Assembly (NCBI RefSeq): GCF_007859075.1 | Contig: NZ_VOAK01000025.1 | Coordinates: forward strand, 146,156-210,155 | DNA: 64,000 bases | Reading direction: 5' to 3' | Origin: Gemmobacter aquaticus | Lineage (GTDB): Bacteria; Pseudomonadota; Alphaproteobacteria; Rhodobacterales; Rhodobacteraceae | Shown: one piece after another, positions 45,378 to 52,339 of the stretch | How positions within the stretch are numbered: the stretch's first letter is position 1 | Layout of the letters: every line of letters begins with the position of its first letter | Translations under genes and position numbers: made by a program | Notes under the pieces: model-generated | What the model saw: only the letters and a program-made list of their open reading frames with translations | The model's database searches: none | Told to the model about the DNA's origin: nothing

Positions 45378-46379
45378 ATGTTTGAGAATATACCCGCGCT
45401 TCAGAACCTGGGCAGCCTCGGCCTTGTGGACTTTGGCATTTATGGCGTCGGACTTGGAGTATTCGTGACCTTCATGGCTCTGGTCGCGGCAACCTCACCA
45501 AGAAATCGCGTGGCCCGCAGGCTCGAAGCGCAACGACCCCGGACAGGGCGGGTCGGCTCCGACGCAGACCTGCTGCGCCCGGTCGCACAGACGCCGAATG
45601 GTCTGATGAAGTCGCTGATTCCGGCCGATCAGAAAGAGCGGACACAGGTACAGCGCCAGCTTGCGCAGGCCGGGAAAACCGGCCCGCACGCGGTGCGCAA
45701 CTACTACATTCTGCGACTAGGAATGGGCCTGATACTGCCAGCAGTGCTAATGGGTTTGATCACTGCCTCTCAAACTGGTGTGATCACACTTCCTGAGCCC
45801 ATCGCTATGAAGTTGAACGGGCTGACCCGGACGAACCTTCTGCAGATCATGGCTGTGATGGTCTGGGTGGGGTTCTTCGGCCCGGCCTACTGGCTGCGCG
45901 CAAGGTCAAACCGTCGGCGTGAGGCAATCCGGCTGGCGTTCCCCAACGCGCTTGACTTGCTGCAAATCTCGGTCGAGGCAGGCTTGGGCATCGATGCCGC
46001 GATGATCCGTGTGGGCAATGAAATTGCAGAAGCTGCACCCGAACTGTCGCAAGAATTTTTGACCGCGCAGCGCGAAATCCAGGCAGGACGTAGCCGCGAC
46101 CGTGCACTTCTCGACATGGCAGAGCGCACGCAGGTTGAAGAGGTGACATCTTTCGTCAACGTCGTATTGCAGTCAATTCAGTTCGGCGCAGACATTTCGG
46201 GCGTTCTCGTGACCTATGCGTCCGAGATGCGTCAGCACCGCGAGCTGCGCGCGCAGGAGAAAGCAAACCGCTTGCCGGTGCAGATGTCGGCGGTTATGGC
46301 AACCCTGATGCTGCCAGCCCTGCTGACTTTGACAATCGGGCCTGTTGCCCTGCGATACGTGCGATATTTTTCGGAGTAG
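45378..46379 (+). CDS. tadC: Tad inner-membrane platform protein TadC
   Basis: 333 residues, second GspF-like protein of the platform. Helices occur near 20-38 and 110-170. The T2SF domain has FPNALDLLQISVEAGLGIDAAMIRVGNEI and VNVVLQSIQFGADISGVLVTYASEMR, then REEKANRLPVQ-like RAQEKANRLPVQMSAVMATLML. Twelve bp after tadB and the last gene of the plus-strand Tad transcript; tadD, which usually follows, is absent. The next 230 bp are AT-rich. Confidence 0.93.
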   Translation: MFENIPALQNLGSLGLVDFGIYGVGLGVFVTFMALVAATSPRNRVARRLEAQRPRTGRVGSDADLLRPVAQTPNGLMKSLIPADQKERTQVQRQLAQAGKTGPHAVRNYYILRLGMGLILPAVLMGLITASQTGVITLPEPIAMKLNGLTRTNLLQIMAVMVWVGFFGPAYWLRARSNRRREAIRLAFPNALDLLQISVEAGLGIDAAMIRVGNEIAEAAPELSQEFLTAQREIQAGRSRDRALLDMAERTQVEEVTSFVNVVLQSIQFGADISGVLVTYASEMRQHRELRAQEKANRLPVQMSAVMATLMLPALLTLTIGPVALRYVRYFSE

Positions 46380-46507
46380 GCGCCGAAACTGGAATAAGAA
46401 ACCCATATACCATTTCGCGATCCGATCTACGTCAGGGCGCACTAAGGCGGGCGCTTCATTTCATGGTTGTATTATTGATCGGGCGCTATGGTTTGTGGCC
46501 TGAAACC

Positions 46508-46537
46508 TTGACAATGAACAGTAGAACACGCTTAAAT
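46508..46537 (+). promoter_or_regulatory. Candidate sigma-70 promoter before the LuxR-type gene
   Basis: TTGACA at 46508-46513 and TTAAAT at 46532-46537 with an 18-nt spacer, in an AT-rich gap about 75 bp upstream of the regulator start. Confidence 0.45.
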
Positions 46538-46610
46538 CAAGAGGTGAAGAATCTTGTTAACTGTATGATTTTCAACGTAGACATCGCAAAAGTACGCCTG
46601 TGTTTGCGTT

Positions 46611-47468
46611 ATGGTGATAAAAATGGTCGCACATCACGAAGACAGTCGATCCGTTCGGGATGAAATTGCCCTCGGAGCGCAACAATCCCGTATTATATCC
46701 GCAATTGCGACCTGGTGCGAAGCTCTTCACGGAACTGCGTCTTTAAAATCTGCATTCTCCGATCTGTGTATCGGCCTTGGCGCCCAAGCCGGGATACTCG
46801 TACGCACCCGCCGCGCCCTCGGCCAAGTGAATAGAATTGCAATCCATGACCCGAAGGCCGAGCAAAGCTGCGGTCGTCCGCTGCGGTTCAGTTTGTCGGA
46901 AAGCGTCTTTGGCACTGATCTGGACGGTGCCCGCGCCGGCACAATCTGGCATGAGGCGGATGCATGCCACTCTGACGATCCACTTCTCAAAGAGTTTCAG
47001 GCCGCCCGCGGATTTCGCGAATTCTGCGTGCTGGTTCTGGCCAGCGGTCCGGTGAATCGCGATCATATCGAGCTGCATTTCCATGAACCGATCTCGGCCC
47101 GGGTACATGCGACGCTCGCCGCGGTGGTGCCGACGATGGCTCGCACCTGGGCAACCCGACAGATCGGTGTTGTGGCACGAGAGGCGGCGCATCAACGTCG
47201 CGATCCCGCGTCGGATGAGGCAACACCGATTCTCGGGGCTGCAAATCCCGCACGACTGAGCCGGGCGGAATACCGTGTTTGCCTTTTGCTCAGCCGCGGA
47301 CTGTCGGCGCAGGGCGTTGCCGAAGAACTTGGGATCAGCGACCCGACCGTCCGTTCGCATCTGCGCAACATCTATGCAAAGACCCAGACCGGCAATCTGG
47401 CTGAACTTCTGTTCCGCCTGATCGGAACGCAGAAAAATGGCAATCCGGGAAGTCTGCGCTATGCCTGA
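46611..47468 (+). CDS. LuxR-type helix-turn-helix regulator in the Tad locus
   Basis: 285 residues. The C-terminal LuxR/FixJ DNA-binding domain (about 220-275) has LSRAEYRVCLLLSRGLSAQGVAEELGISDPTVRSHLRNIYAKT, with the recognition helix TVRSHLRNIY. The N-terminal 200 residues show no receiver or autoinducer-binding signature and could be a GAF-like sensor. The start is uncertain: neither ATG 46611 nor 46623 has a good ribosome site. Its end overlaps cpaA by 8 nt, so it is co-transcribed with the prepilin peptidase. Likely local regulator of pilus genes (inference). Confidence 0.87.
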   Translation: MVIKMVAHHEDSRSVRDEIALGAQQSRIISAIATWCEALHGTASLKSAFSDLCIGLGAQAGILVRTRRALGQVNRIAIHDPKAEQSCGRPLRFSLSESVFGTDLDGARAGTIWHEADACHSDDPLLKEFQAARGFREFCVLVLASGPVNRDHIELHFHEPISARVHATLAAVVPTMARTWATRQIGVVAREAAHQRRDPASDEATPILGAANPARLSRAEYRVCLLLSRGLSAQGVAEELGISDPTVRSHLRNIYAKTQTGNLAELLFRLIGTQKNGNPGSLRYA

Positions 47469-47931
47469 CGCAGCAGTGCTTCCTATTCTTGCGACTGCCC
47501 CGCTGTTGGTCGCGGTTGCCTACTTTGATTTGCGCTACATGCGGATTCCGAACGCGATCAGCTTGCTTGCCGTTGCACTCTTCGCTGCCTCCTCGCTGAT
47601 CCTTCCGCCTGATGACCTGATGCAGCGACTTGCTGCCGCAGCGGTTGTTCTTGGAATTGGGTTTCTTGCCTTCGCCCTCGGACTATTCGGCGGCGGGGAC
47701 GTCAAGATCCTTGCAAGTCTGGTCTTGTTTGTGCCGATTTCCGGGCTGAACGACTTCGCGATGCTACTCGCCTGGGGACTAGCAATCGGCATCGCGCTGG
47801 TTCTGGCCCTGCGAAAGCTTCCTGCGAACTGGCGCGAAGGCTGGGTCGGGTTGGCGGACCAACGCGGAATCCCGATGGGCGTTTCCATTGCGATGGCAGG
47901 TCTCGCCTATCCGATACTTGGTTCATTCTGA
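47461..47931 (+). CDS. cpaA: Prepilin peptidase CpaA/TadV
   Basis: 156 residues, integral membrane A24 aspartic peptidase without the N-terminal methylase domain of PilD. The two catalytic aspartates are Asp23 in YFDLRYMRIPNAISL and Asp80 in GLFGGGDVKILAS. It cleaves Flp and TadE/F-type leaders. ATG 47461 lies inside the end of the regulator gene; a longer frame from 47437 is less likely. A stem-loop terminator follows and the next gene is convergent. Confidence 0.93.
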   Translation: MPDAAVLPILATAPLLVAVAYFDLRYMRIPNAISLLAVALFAASSLILPPDDLMQRLAAAAVVLGIGFLAFALGLFGGGDVKILASLVLFVPISGLNDFAMLLAWGLAIGIALVLALRKLPANWREGWVGLADQRGIPMGVSIAMAGLAYPILGSF

Positions 47932-47934
47932 ACG

Positions 47935-47966
47935 CTCCCGCCGATCATGCCGGCGGGAGGACTTTT
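47935..47966. terminator. Terminator between cpaA and the TadG-like gene
   Basis: 9-bp perfect stem CTCCCGCCG / CGGCGGGAG with a 7-nt loop and TTTT after GAC, between convergent genes. Confidence 0.75.
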
Positions 47967-49285
47967 CAATTGACCATGCGGAAGTAATCGGCCTCGAAGT
48001 TGTCTTCCATGCCCGATCCGCAGTAGCGCATGTTCATGTTGGATGTGCCTGAGATCTCGCCGCCCGCGACAAGGGCCGCGCCTTCGACCCCATTCGCGTT
48101 GGCCGCGAACTGGATGTTGTCTTTCGCAAGGATCTGGGCGCCGAAAAGATACAGATCGGCAGCGATATCGACAGATCCCATAGTCACAAGCTGTGCGCTG
48201 TTGCCGGGGGCGCAGCCGTCATCCTTTCCAAGCCGCAAACCCCCCGGCGAATTCATCGATTTCGCACCAGTGTTGGTGGTGACGACAACTGCATCTTCCA
48301 GCGCGACGCCTTGATTGAACTTGATCTCGCAATTTGTGACCAGAACGACTTTGCTCATGACGACATTATTGTCGATGGTCATGCGCTTTCCGCCATTGCA
48401 GGTGTAACGATAGAGCCGACCAGCGACCAGATCGGTCTGCTTCACCGTGTTCGACGGCAGCGTTACAGCGGTGGGGTAGGTGATGTAGTCCGGCAGGTAC
48501 TCCGGATCGAAAGCCAGCAGACCGTCGACGATATCCTGAATCCGGCTGATGATACGAATGTTCCACGATCCCTCGCGCAGCGCATCCTGCAGCCCGTCGT
48601 TGGTCTCATACCCCGAGTTCGGCAAGTCGATATCATCGAGATCGGGCATCGACACGACAGTGCCGGGCTCGAAGTAGTTGTTCGAGTTCAACGAGACATG
48701 TGCGTTCGAATGGATGCAAAAGCCGTTGCTGTAGCTGTTGTTCGACTGAACATCGACCACTTCCTCGGCCACAAACCCTTCACGCAGGCAGGTGGGCTGA
48801 TAGGTTTCAAAGACCGAAACCACCTGCAAGTCCCATTGATCCAGGCCTGCCAGTTGCAGCAGATAAACCGGCACAGGGTTATCAAGCTGACTGTGGCGCC
48901 AGGCCGTGACCTGCACCGCCGTCTTGGAGTTTTCGTCTGCGGTGAACTGCAGGGTATCGCGGTCCCATGTGCCAAACACGATATCCTCCGGGCGCACCGT
49001 CTCGCCATAGCTCTCGACCGGCAGATTGACGGCTGCCATTTCGATCCCGATGGTGCGGGCCTCATCGGCCGACTTTGTCTCGCGCGACAAAAGCGCCGCA
49101 TGGGCGGCAGCGTCGGCTGCGATCTGCAGATCGGTGCGCGAGGTCATAAGGTTGCTTACGTCCACCGCGTAGCCGCCGATCATCGCCATGGATGCGCTGA
49201 GGAACAGCGACCAGACGGTCGCGCCACCATGTTCGGTGCGTTGAAAGGTACGAGCGCGGACCAAGGTTTCGGTGAGGCGGGTCAT
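47966..49285 (-). CDS. TadG-like pilus-associated protein 2
   Basis: 439 residues from ATG 49285, with GGAGG seven bases upstream. Tad N-terminal segment: RTEHGGATVWSLFLSASMAMIGGYAVDVSNL, then SRTDLQIAADAAAHAALLSRE, the typical TadG start. The long periplasmic part is rich in Asn/Asp/Val (SNNSYSNGFCIHSNAHVSLNSNN) and its second half resembles right-handed beta-helix-like repeats (VVMSKVVLVTNCEIKFNQGVALEDAVVVTTNTG). That repeat suggests an adhesin-like or shell domain (inference). Coupled to the TadE-like gene upstream, opposite strand to the main Tad operon. Confidence 0.84.
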   Translation of the reverse strand: MTRLTETLVRARTFQRTEHGGATVWSLFLSASMAMIGGYAVDVSNLMTSRTDLQIAADAAAHAALLSRETKSADEARTIGIEMAAVNLPVESYGETVRPEDIVFGTWDRDTLQFTADENSKTAVQVTAWRHSQLDNPVPVYLLQLAGLDQWDLQVVSVFETYQPTCLREGFVAEEVVDVQSNNSYSNGFCIHSNAHVSLNSNNYFEPGTVVSMPDLDDIDLPNSGYETNDGLQDALREGSWNIRIISRIQDIVDGLLAFDPEYLPDYITYPTAVTLPSNTVKQTDLVAGRLYRYTCNGGKRMTIDNNVVMSKVVLVTNCEIKFNQGVALEDAVVVTTNTGAKSMNSPGGLRLGKDDGCAPGNSAQLVTMGSVDIAADLYLFGAQILAKDNIQFAANANGVEGAALVAGGEISGTSNMNMRYCGSGMEDNFEADYFRMVN

Positions 49286-49286
49286 C

Positions 49287-49712
49287 TCAGGCCTCCGAAA
49301 GATGTTCAGCGGCAACTTCGATCGTCAGCGAATCCAGAAAACCAATCGGGGTATTTGCCGTGAGGTCGGATGAGGGGATGGTGACCACCGTCCGGATCAC
49401 ACCCGAGGTAACGGTCGTATCGACCGTGGCATTCGGGGCCAGGCCGTTGATCCGGTCCTTGATGTAGGCTTCAGCGACGTCTGTCGCGTCAGTGTCCCCG
49501 TCTGTACCGAACTTTCCGACAGACATGGCCCGGTTCGCGTCCTGCACGACGCGCAACACCTCTGCCTGGCGTCCAAAGATCAACGACGCATCAGCGACAA
49601 GGCAGAGAAGCGCGACGAACACGGGCATCCAGAGGACTGCCTCGATTGTAACGCCGCCGTTTTCGTGGCGGATGAAGCGTTTTGCAAATCGTAGAATGCC
49701 TGGACCAAACAT
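49287..49712 (-). CDS. TadE-like pseudopilin 3
   Basis: 141 residues from ATG 49712; GGAG six bases upstream selects this start over one at 49733. FIRHENGGVTIEAVLWMPVFVALLCLVADASLIFG is the TadE leader and helix with Gly/Glu around the processing site. The downstream TadG-like gene begins at the next base after the stop codon region. This pair mirrors the TadE/TadG set of the main operon and probably uses the same prepilin peptidase. Confidence 0.84.
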   Translation of the reverse strand: MFGPGILRFAKRFIRHENGGVTIEAVLWMPVFVALLCLVADASLIFGRQAEVLRVVQDANRAMSVGKFGTDGDTDATDVAEAYIKDRINGLAPNATVDTTVTSGVIRTVVTIPSSDLTANTPIGFLDSLTIEVAAEHLSEA

Positions 49713-49804
49713 CGCGGTCTCCGGTAAAAACAATTGCCCGTATCATGGGCCGGTTACAGTGGGCCGTTCTCGTAACTTTCCGGGCGACATACCACCCGAG
49801 GGAC

Positions 49805-49828
49805 CCGGGCGCCTGTGGCGGCGCCCGG
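49805..49828. other. Stem-loop downstream of the NG-rich coiled-coil gene
   Basis: 9-bp perfect stem CCGGGCGCC / GGCGCCCGG with a 6-nt loop, 11 bp beyond the stop of the minus-strand gene. There is no T-run on the minus side, so it may be a processing barrier more than a terminator. Confidence 0.5.
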
Positions 49829-49839
49829 ACTTGTTTCAA

Positions 49840-50802
49840 TCATTCCAGGCCGAGGAGGGCGTTGACCTGGGTCACAACCGCTTCGGTGACCGGCTTGTTG
49901 GCTGCGGCATCAAGCAGGCTCAACTCCAGTTCGTGCTGATCGGCCACCTGGGCATCCAGAACCTCGACCGCGTCTTCGGCTTGTTCATAGGCCTCAGCGC
50001 CAGCGCGTTCTTCTTCCAGCGCGTCGATCTCGGCGCCAAGACCTTCGATCTCGGCAGTCTTTTCGGTTATTGCCGCCTCAATGTCAGGGTCACTGCCGCC
50101 GGCTGCTTCGAGGTCGGCCTCAAGCTGTTCAAGCTCGGACTCGGCGTTGGCCAGATTGCCGGTGGTCGTGTTGAGCGCATCATCGATCTCGGCGACCGAG
50201 CGATCAGGCTCTTCAAGACCTTCCAGCGTGGCAAGAGCCTCGGCCAGATCCTCTTCCAGCAAGTTGCCGCTGAGGACGGCATTGCGATAGGCCGCGATAC
50301 GTCCAACGCGCGAGTTGGGCGCAGCTTTCGCCAAAGCCGCAGGCGACGCCTTCGCCGCATTCAGGGCACCAAGTTCAGAGGCTGGCACGCCAAGCGTATC
50401 GGACCACGCGGATTTCGACGATTTGCCCTTGGACTTCGAACCACCGGACGCGGTTTCCTTGCCCTTGCCGTTTTCTTTCCCGTTCCCGTTGCCTTTTGCG
50501 CCCGAGCTCTTGCCCGAGCCTTTGCCGTTGTCTGAGCCGCCTTTGTTGGCCCCCCCGTTGCCGCCACCATTTCCGTTGTCCGAGCCACCACCCTTATTGC
50601 CGCCGTCGTTCCCGCCGCCGTTTCCGTTGCCCCCTCCGTTCCCGTTGCCACCGCCGTTGCCATTCTTGGCATCGGCAGTTGCCGCGAACTGAAGATCAGG
50701 CACCATCGAAACGGGAACCATCAGGGCAGCAGACAGGCAAATCGCCCGCGCAATCATAAAGGGGGCCTTTCTCAACTCAGGCTTGGTTGCTAGCTGTGTC
50801 AT
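49840..50802 (-). CDS. Exported Gly/Asn-rich protein with C-terminal coiled coil, unknown function
   Basis: 320 residues from ATG 50802. A hydrophobic export segment lies about 18-40 (MIARAICLSAALMVPVSMVP), then NGNGGG-type repeats (about 48-115) and a Lys/Ser/Gly stretch. The globular-to-coiled-coil C-terminus begins SAWSDTLGVPASELGALNAAKASPAAL and continues into Glu/Ala heptads (VAEIDDALNTTTGNLANAESELEQLEADL). I do not recognise a named family. Divergent from the PepSY-like gene across 139 bp, and both carry near-identical NGGG tracts, which suggests shared export or a shared surface. Confidence 0.78.
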   Translation of the reverse strand: MTQLATKPELRKAPFMIARAICLSAALMVPVSMVPDLQFAATADAKNGNGGGNGNGGGNGNGGGNDGGNKGGGSDNGNGGGNGGANKGGSDNGKGSGKSSGAKGNGNGKENGKGKETASGGSKSKGKSSKSAWSDTLGVPASELGALNAAKASPAALAKAAPNSRVGRIAAYRNAVLSGNLLEEDLAEALATLEGLEEPDRSVAEIDDALNTTTGNLANAESELEQLEADLEAAGGSDPDIEAAITEKTAEIEGLGAEIDALEEERAGAEAYEQAEDAVEVLDAQVADQHELELSLLDAAANKPVTEAVVTQVNALLGLE

Positions 50803-50900
50803 GGCATGCCTCTTGTCCGAGTGATTCCAATTCCGCGCAGGATTGCGGAGTGCTTCATCCTCTGATTGCACAGGCTTGATGAACGGAGGCGAAACGCACT

Positions 50901-50935
50901 GTTCATTTTCAGTTCACCTTGAATCTGCTAGAACC
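50901..50935 (+). promoter_or_regulatory. PhoP/FeuP-type direct repeat and -10 before the PepSY-like gene
   Basis: GTTCA at 50901-50905 and again at 50912-50916, an exact 11-bp period as in the direct-repeat boxes bound by PhoP-family response regulators. A TAGAAC -10 lies near 50930-50935, about 13 bp beyond the second repeat, the arrangement of PhoP-activated promoters. The start codon follows so closely that the transcript may be leaderless. Confidence 0.55.
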
Positions 50936-50941
50936 CGAAAA

Positions 50942-51640
50942 ATGTTCCGCGTGTACGCCTCCATCGCCTTCGCCCTTGCCGTCGTGACCTCCTCGGCGTC
51001 AGCGGCGCCTTTGCGTGAGCTATCGCAGAGAGAGCTTCGTCGGCACGTCGATGCAGGACATAGTCGCCCATTGCCGGAGATCCTTGCCGAAGTGTCAGGC
51101 GCGGTTGGTGGCAAGCCCTTGGATGTGCGCGCGTTTGCTGACGATCAGCTCTACTACCGCGTCGTCCTGATCCGGCCCGATGGCAAGATGGTCAGCGTTG
51201 TTGTCAATGCGCGGACCGGCCAGCTCATGTCGCAGAACTCGGGGGCCGCGAAGGCAATCAAGGCCGAGATTTCCACAGGGACACGTGCCACCACCTCCAG
51301 CAAGAGCAAGTCCTCCAAGTCTGCATCAGGCGCGGCGACCGGGCAGGGCAGCTCATCGTCACCCGGCAACAGTGGCGGCGGCAATGCCGGTGGAAACAGT
51401 GGCGGCAATGGCAATAGCGGTGGTAATAGTGGCGGCAGCGGGAATGGCGGCGGCGGCAATAGCGGTGGCAACGGGAACGGCGGCGGCAATAGCGGTGGCA
51501 ACGGGAACGGCGGCGGCAATGGTGGCGGCAACGGGAACGGTGGCGGCAACGGGAACGGTGGCGGCGGCGGCAATGGTGGTGGCAACGGGAACGGCGGTGG
51601 CAACGGCGGTGGTAACGGTGGCGGCAATGGCAAGAAGTGA
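50942..51640 (+). CDS. Exported PepSY-like protein with Gly/Asn-rich C-terminus
   Basis: 232 residues from ATG 50942 (MFRVYASIAFALAVVTSSASA, Sec signal). The PepSY-like domain about 28-100 (PLPEILAEVSGAVGGKPLDV, YYRVVLIRPDGKMVSVVVNARTGQLM) is followed by a Ser/Lys linker and about 90 residues of NGGGNGNGGG repeats, ending NGKK. It is the first gene of an operon with a FeuP/FeuQ-type system; in rhizobia the small periplasmic FeuN restrains FeuQ, so a sensor-modulating role is plausible (inference). No ribosome site precedes this ATG. An in-frame ATG at 50879 with a longer leader is the alternative. Confidence 0.83.
   Translation: MFRVYASIAFALAVVTSSASAAPLRELSQRELRRHVDAGHSRPLPEILAEVSGAVGGKPLDVRAFADDQLYYRVVLIRPDGKMVSVVVNARTGQLMSQNSGAAKAIKAEISTGTRATTSSKSKSSKSASGAATGQGSSSSPGNSGGGNAGGNSGGNGNSGGNSGGSGNGGGGNSGGNGNGGGNSGGNGNGGGNGGGNGNGGGNGNGGGGGNGGGNGNGGGNGGGNGGGNGKK
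51400..51640 (+). repeat. 30-bp tandem repeats encoding NGGGNG tracts
   Basis: Units 51451-51480 and 51481-51510 are identical, 51511-51540 nearly so. Flanking units are degenerate multiples of GGnGGnAAn. Coding, in phase. Confidence 0.85.
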
Positions 51641-51679
51641 CGACACCGGGCACTCATTCGCTTACGGTGAGGTGGTTTG

Positions 51680-52339
51680 GTGCGCATCCTGATTGCCGAG
51701 GATGAGCCGGCGCTCGCCGACCAGATTTCTGGCGCTCTGCGCAGCGAAGGGCGCGTTGTCGATATAGCCGCTGACGGCGAAAACGCGGCGCATCTTGGGG
51801 CGACAGAGCCCTATGACCTGGTCATCCTTGATCTGGGTTTGCCCAAGCGCGACGGCCTGTCGATCCTCAAGGAATGGCGGGCGCAATCTCTTGCAATGCC
51901 CGTACTGATCCTGACGGCGCGCGACGGCTGGTCCGAGCGTGTGGACGGGCTGGATGCAGGCGCCGACGACTATATGGCCAAGCCCTTCCAGATGCCCGAG
52001 CTTCTCGCCCGCGTCAGAGCGCTGATCCGGCGCCGCACGGGGCAGATCAACCCCCTGTTCCGCATCGGTGACTTCAGCTTTGATACCCGCAACGCGCGGG
52101 CCATGCGCAATGGTCTGCCAATCGAGCTGACTCAGCAGGAAACGGCCGTCCTGTCCTACCTGATACACAACGCCGGGCGGTATGTATCGCGGACAGAGCT
52201 CTCCGAGCATATCTACGCCTATGACGACGAGCGCGATTCAAACACCATCGCCGTCTTCGTGGCGCGGCTGCGCAAGAAGCTGGGTGGTGAGATCATTGAT
52301 TCAGCGCGTGGCAAGGGTTACGCGATTCACTCGGCATGA
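51680..52339 (+). CDS. OmpR/PhoP-type response regulator (FeuP-like)
   Basis: 219 residues from GTG 51680, with GAGG seven bases upstream (VRILIAEDEPALADQ). The receiver domain has Asp8, phospho-acceptor Asp51 in LVILDLGLP, and the switch Lys in MAKPF. ARDGWSERVDGLDAGADDY is the sequence typical of the alphaproteobacterial FeuP/PhoP branch. The C-terminal winged helix ends VFVARLRKKLGGEIIDSARGKGY. It presumably binds 11-bp direct repeats, one of which lies upstream of this operon. The kinase gene overlaps its stop by 4 nt. Confidence 0.94.
   Translation: MRILIAEDEPALADQISGALRSEGRVVDIAADGENAAHLGATEPYDLVILDLGLPKRDGLSILKEWRAQSLAMPVLILTARDGWSERVDGLDAGADDYMAKPFQMPELLARVRALIRRRTGQINPLFRIGDFSFDTRNARAMRNGLPIELTQQETAVLSYLIHNAGRYVSRTELSEHIYAYDDERDSNTIAVFVARLRKKLGGEIIDSARGKGYAIHSA

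Noticed and set aside
51400..51640. CRISPR-like array
   Set aside because: The repeats are contiguous, in-frame codons for Gly/Asn; there are no unique spacers.
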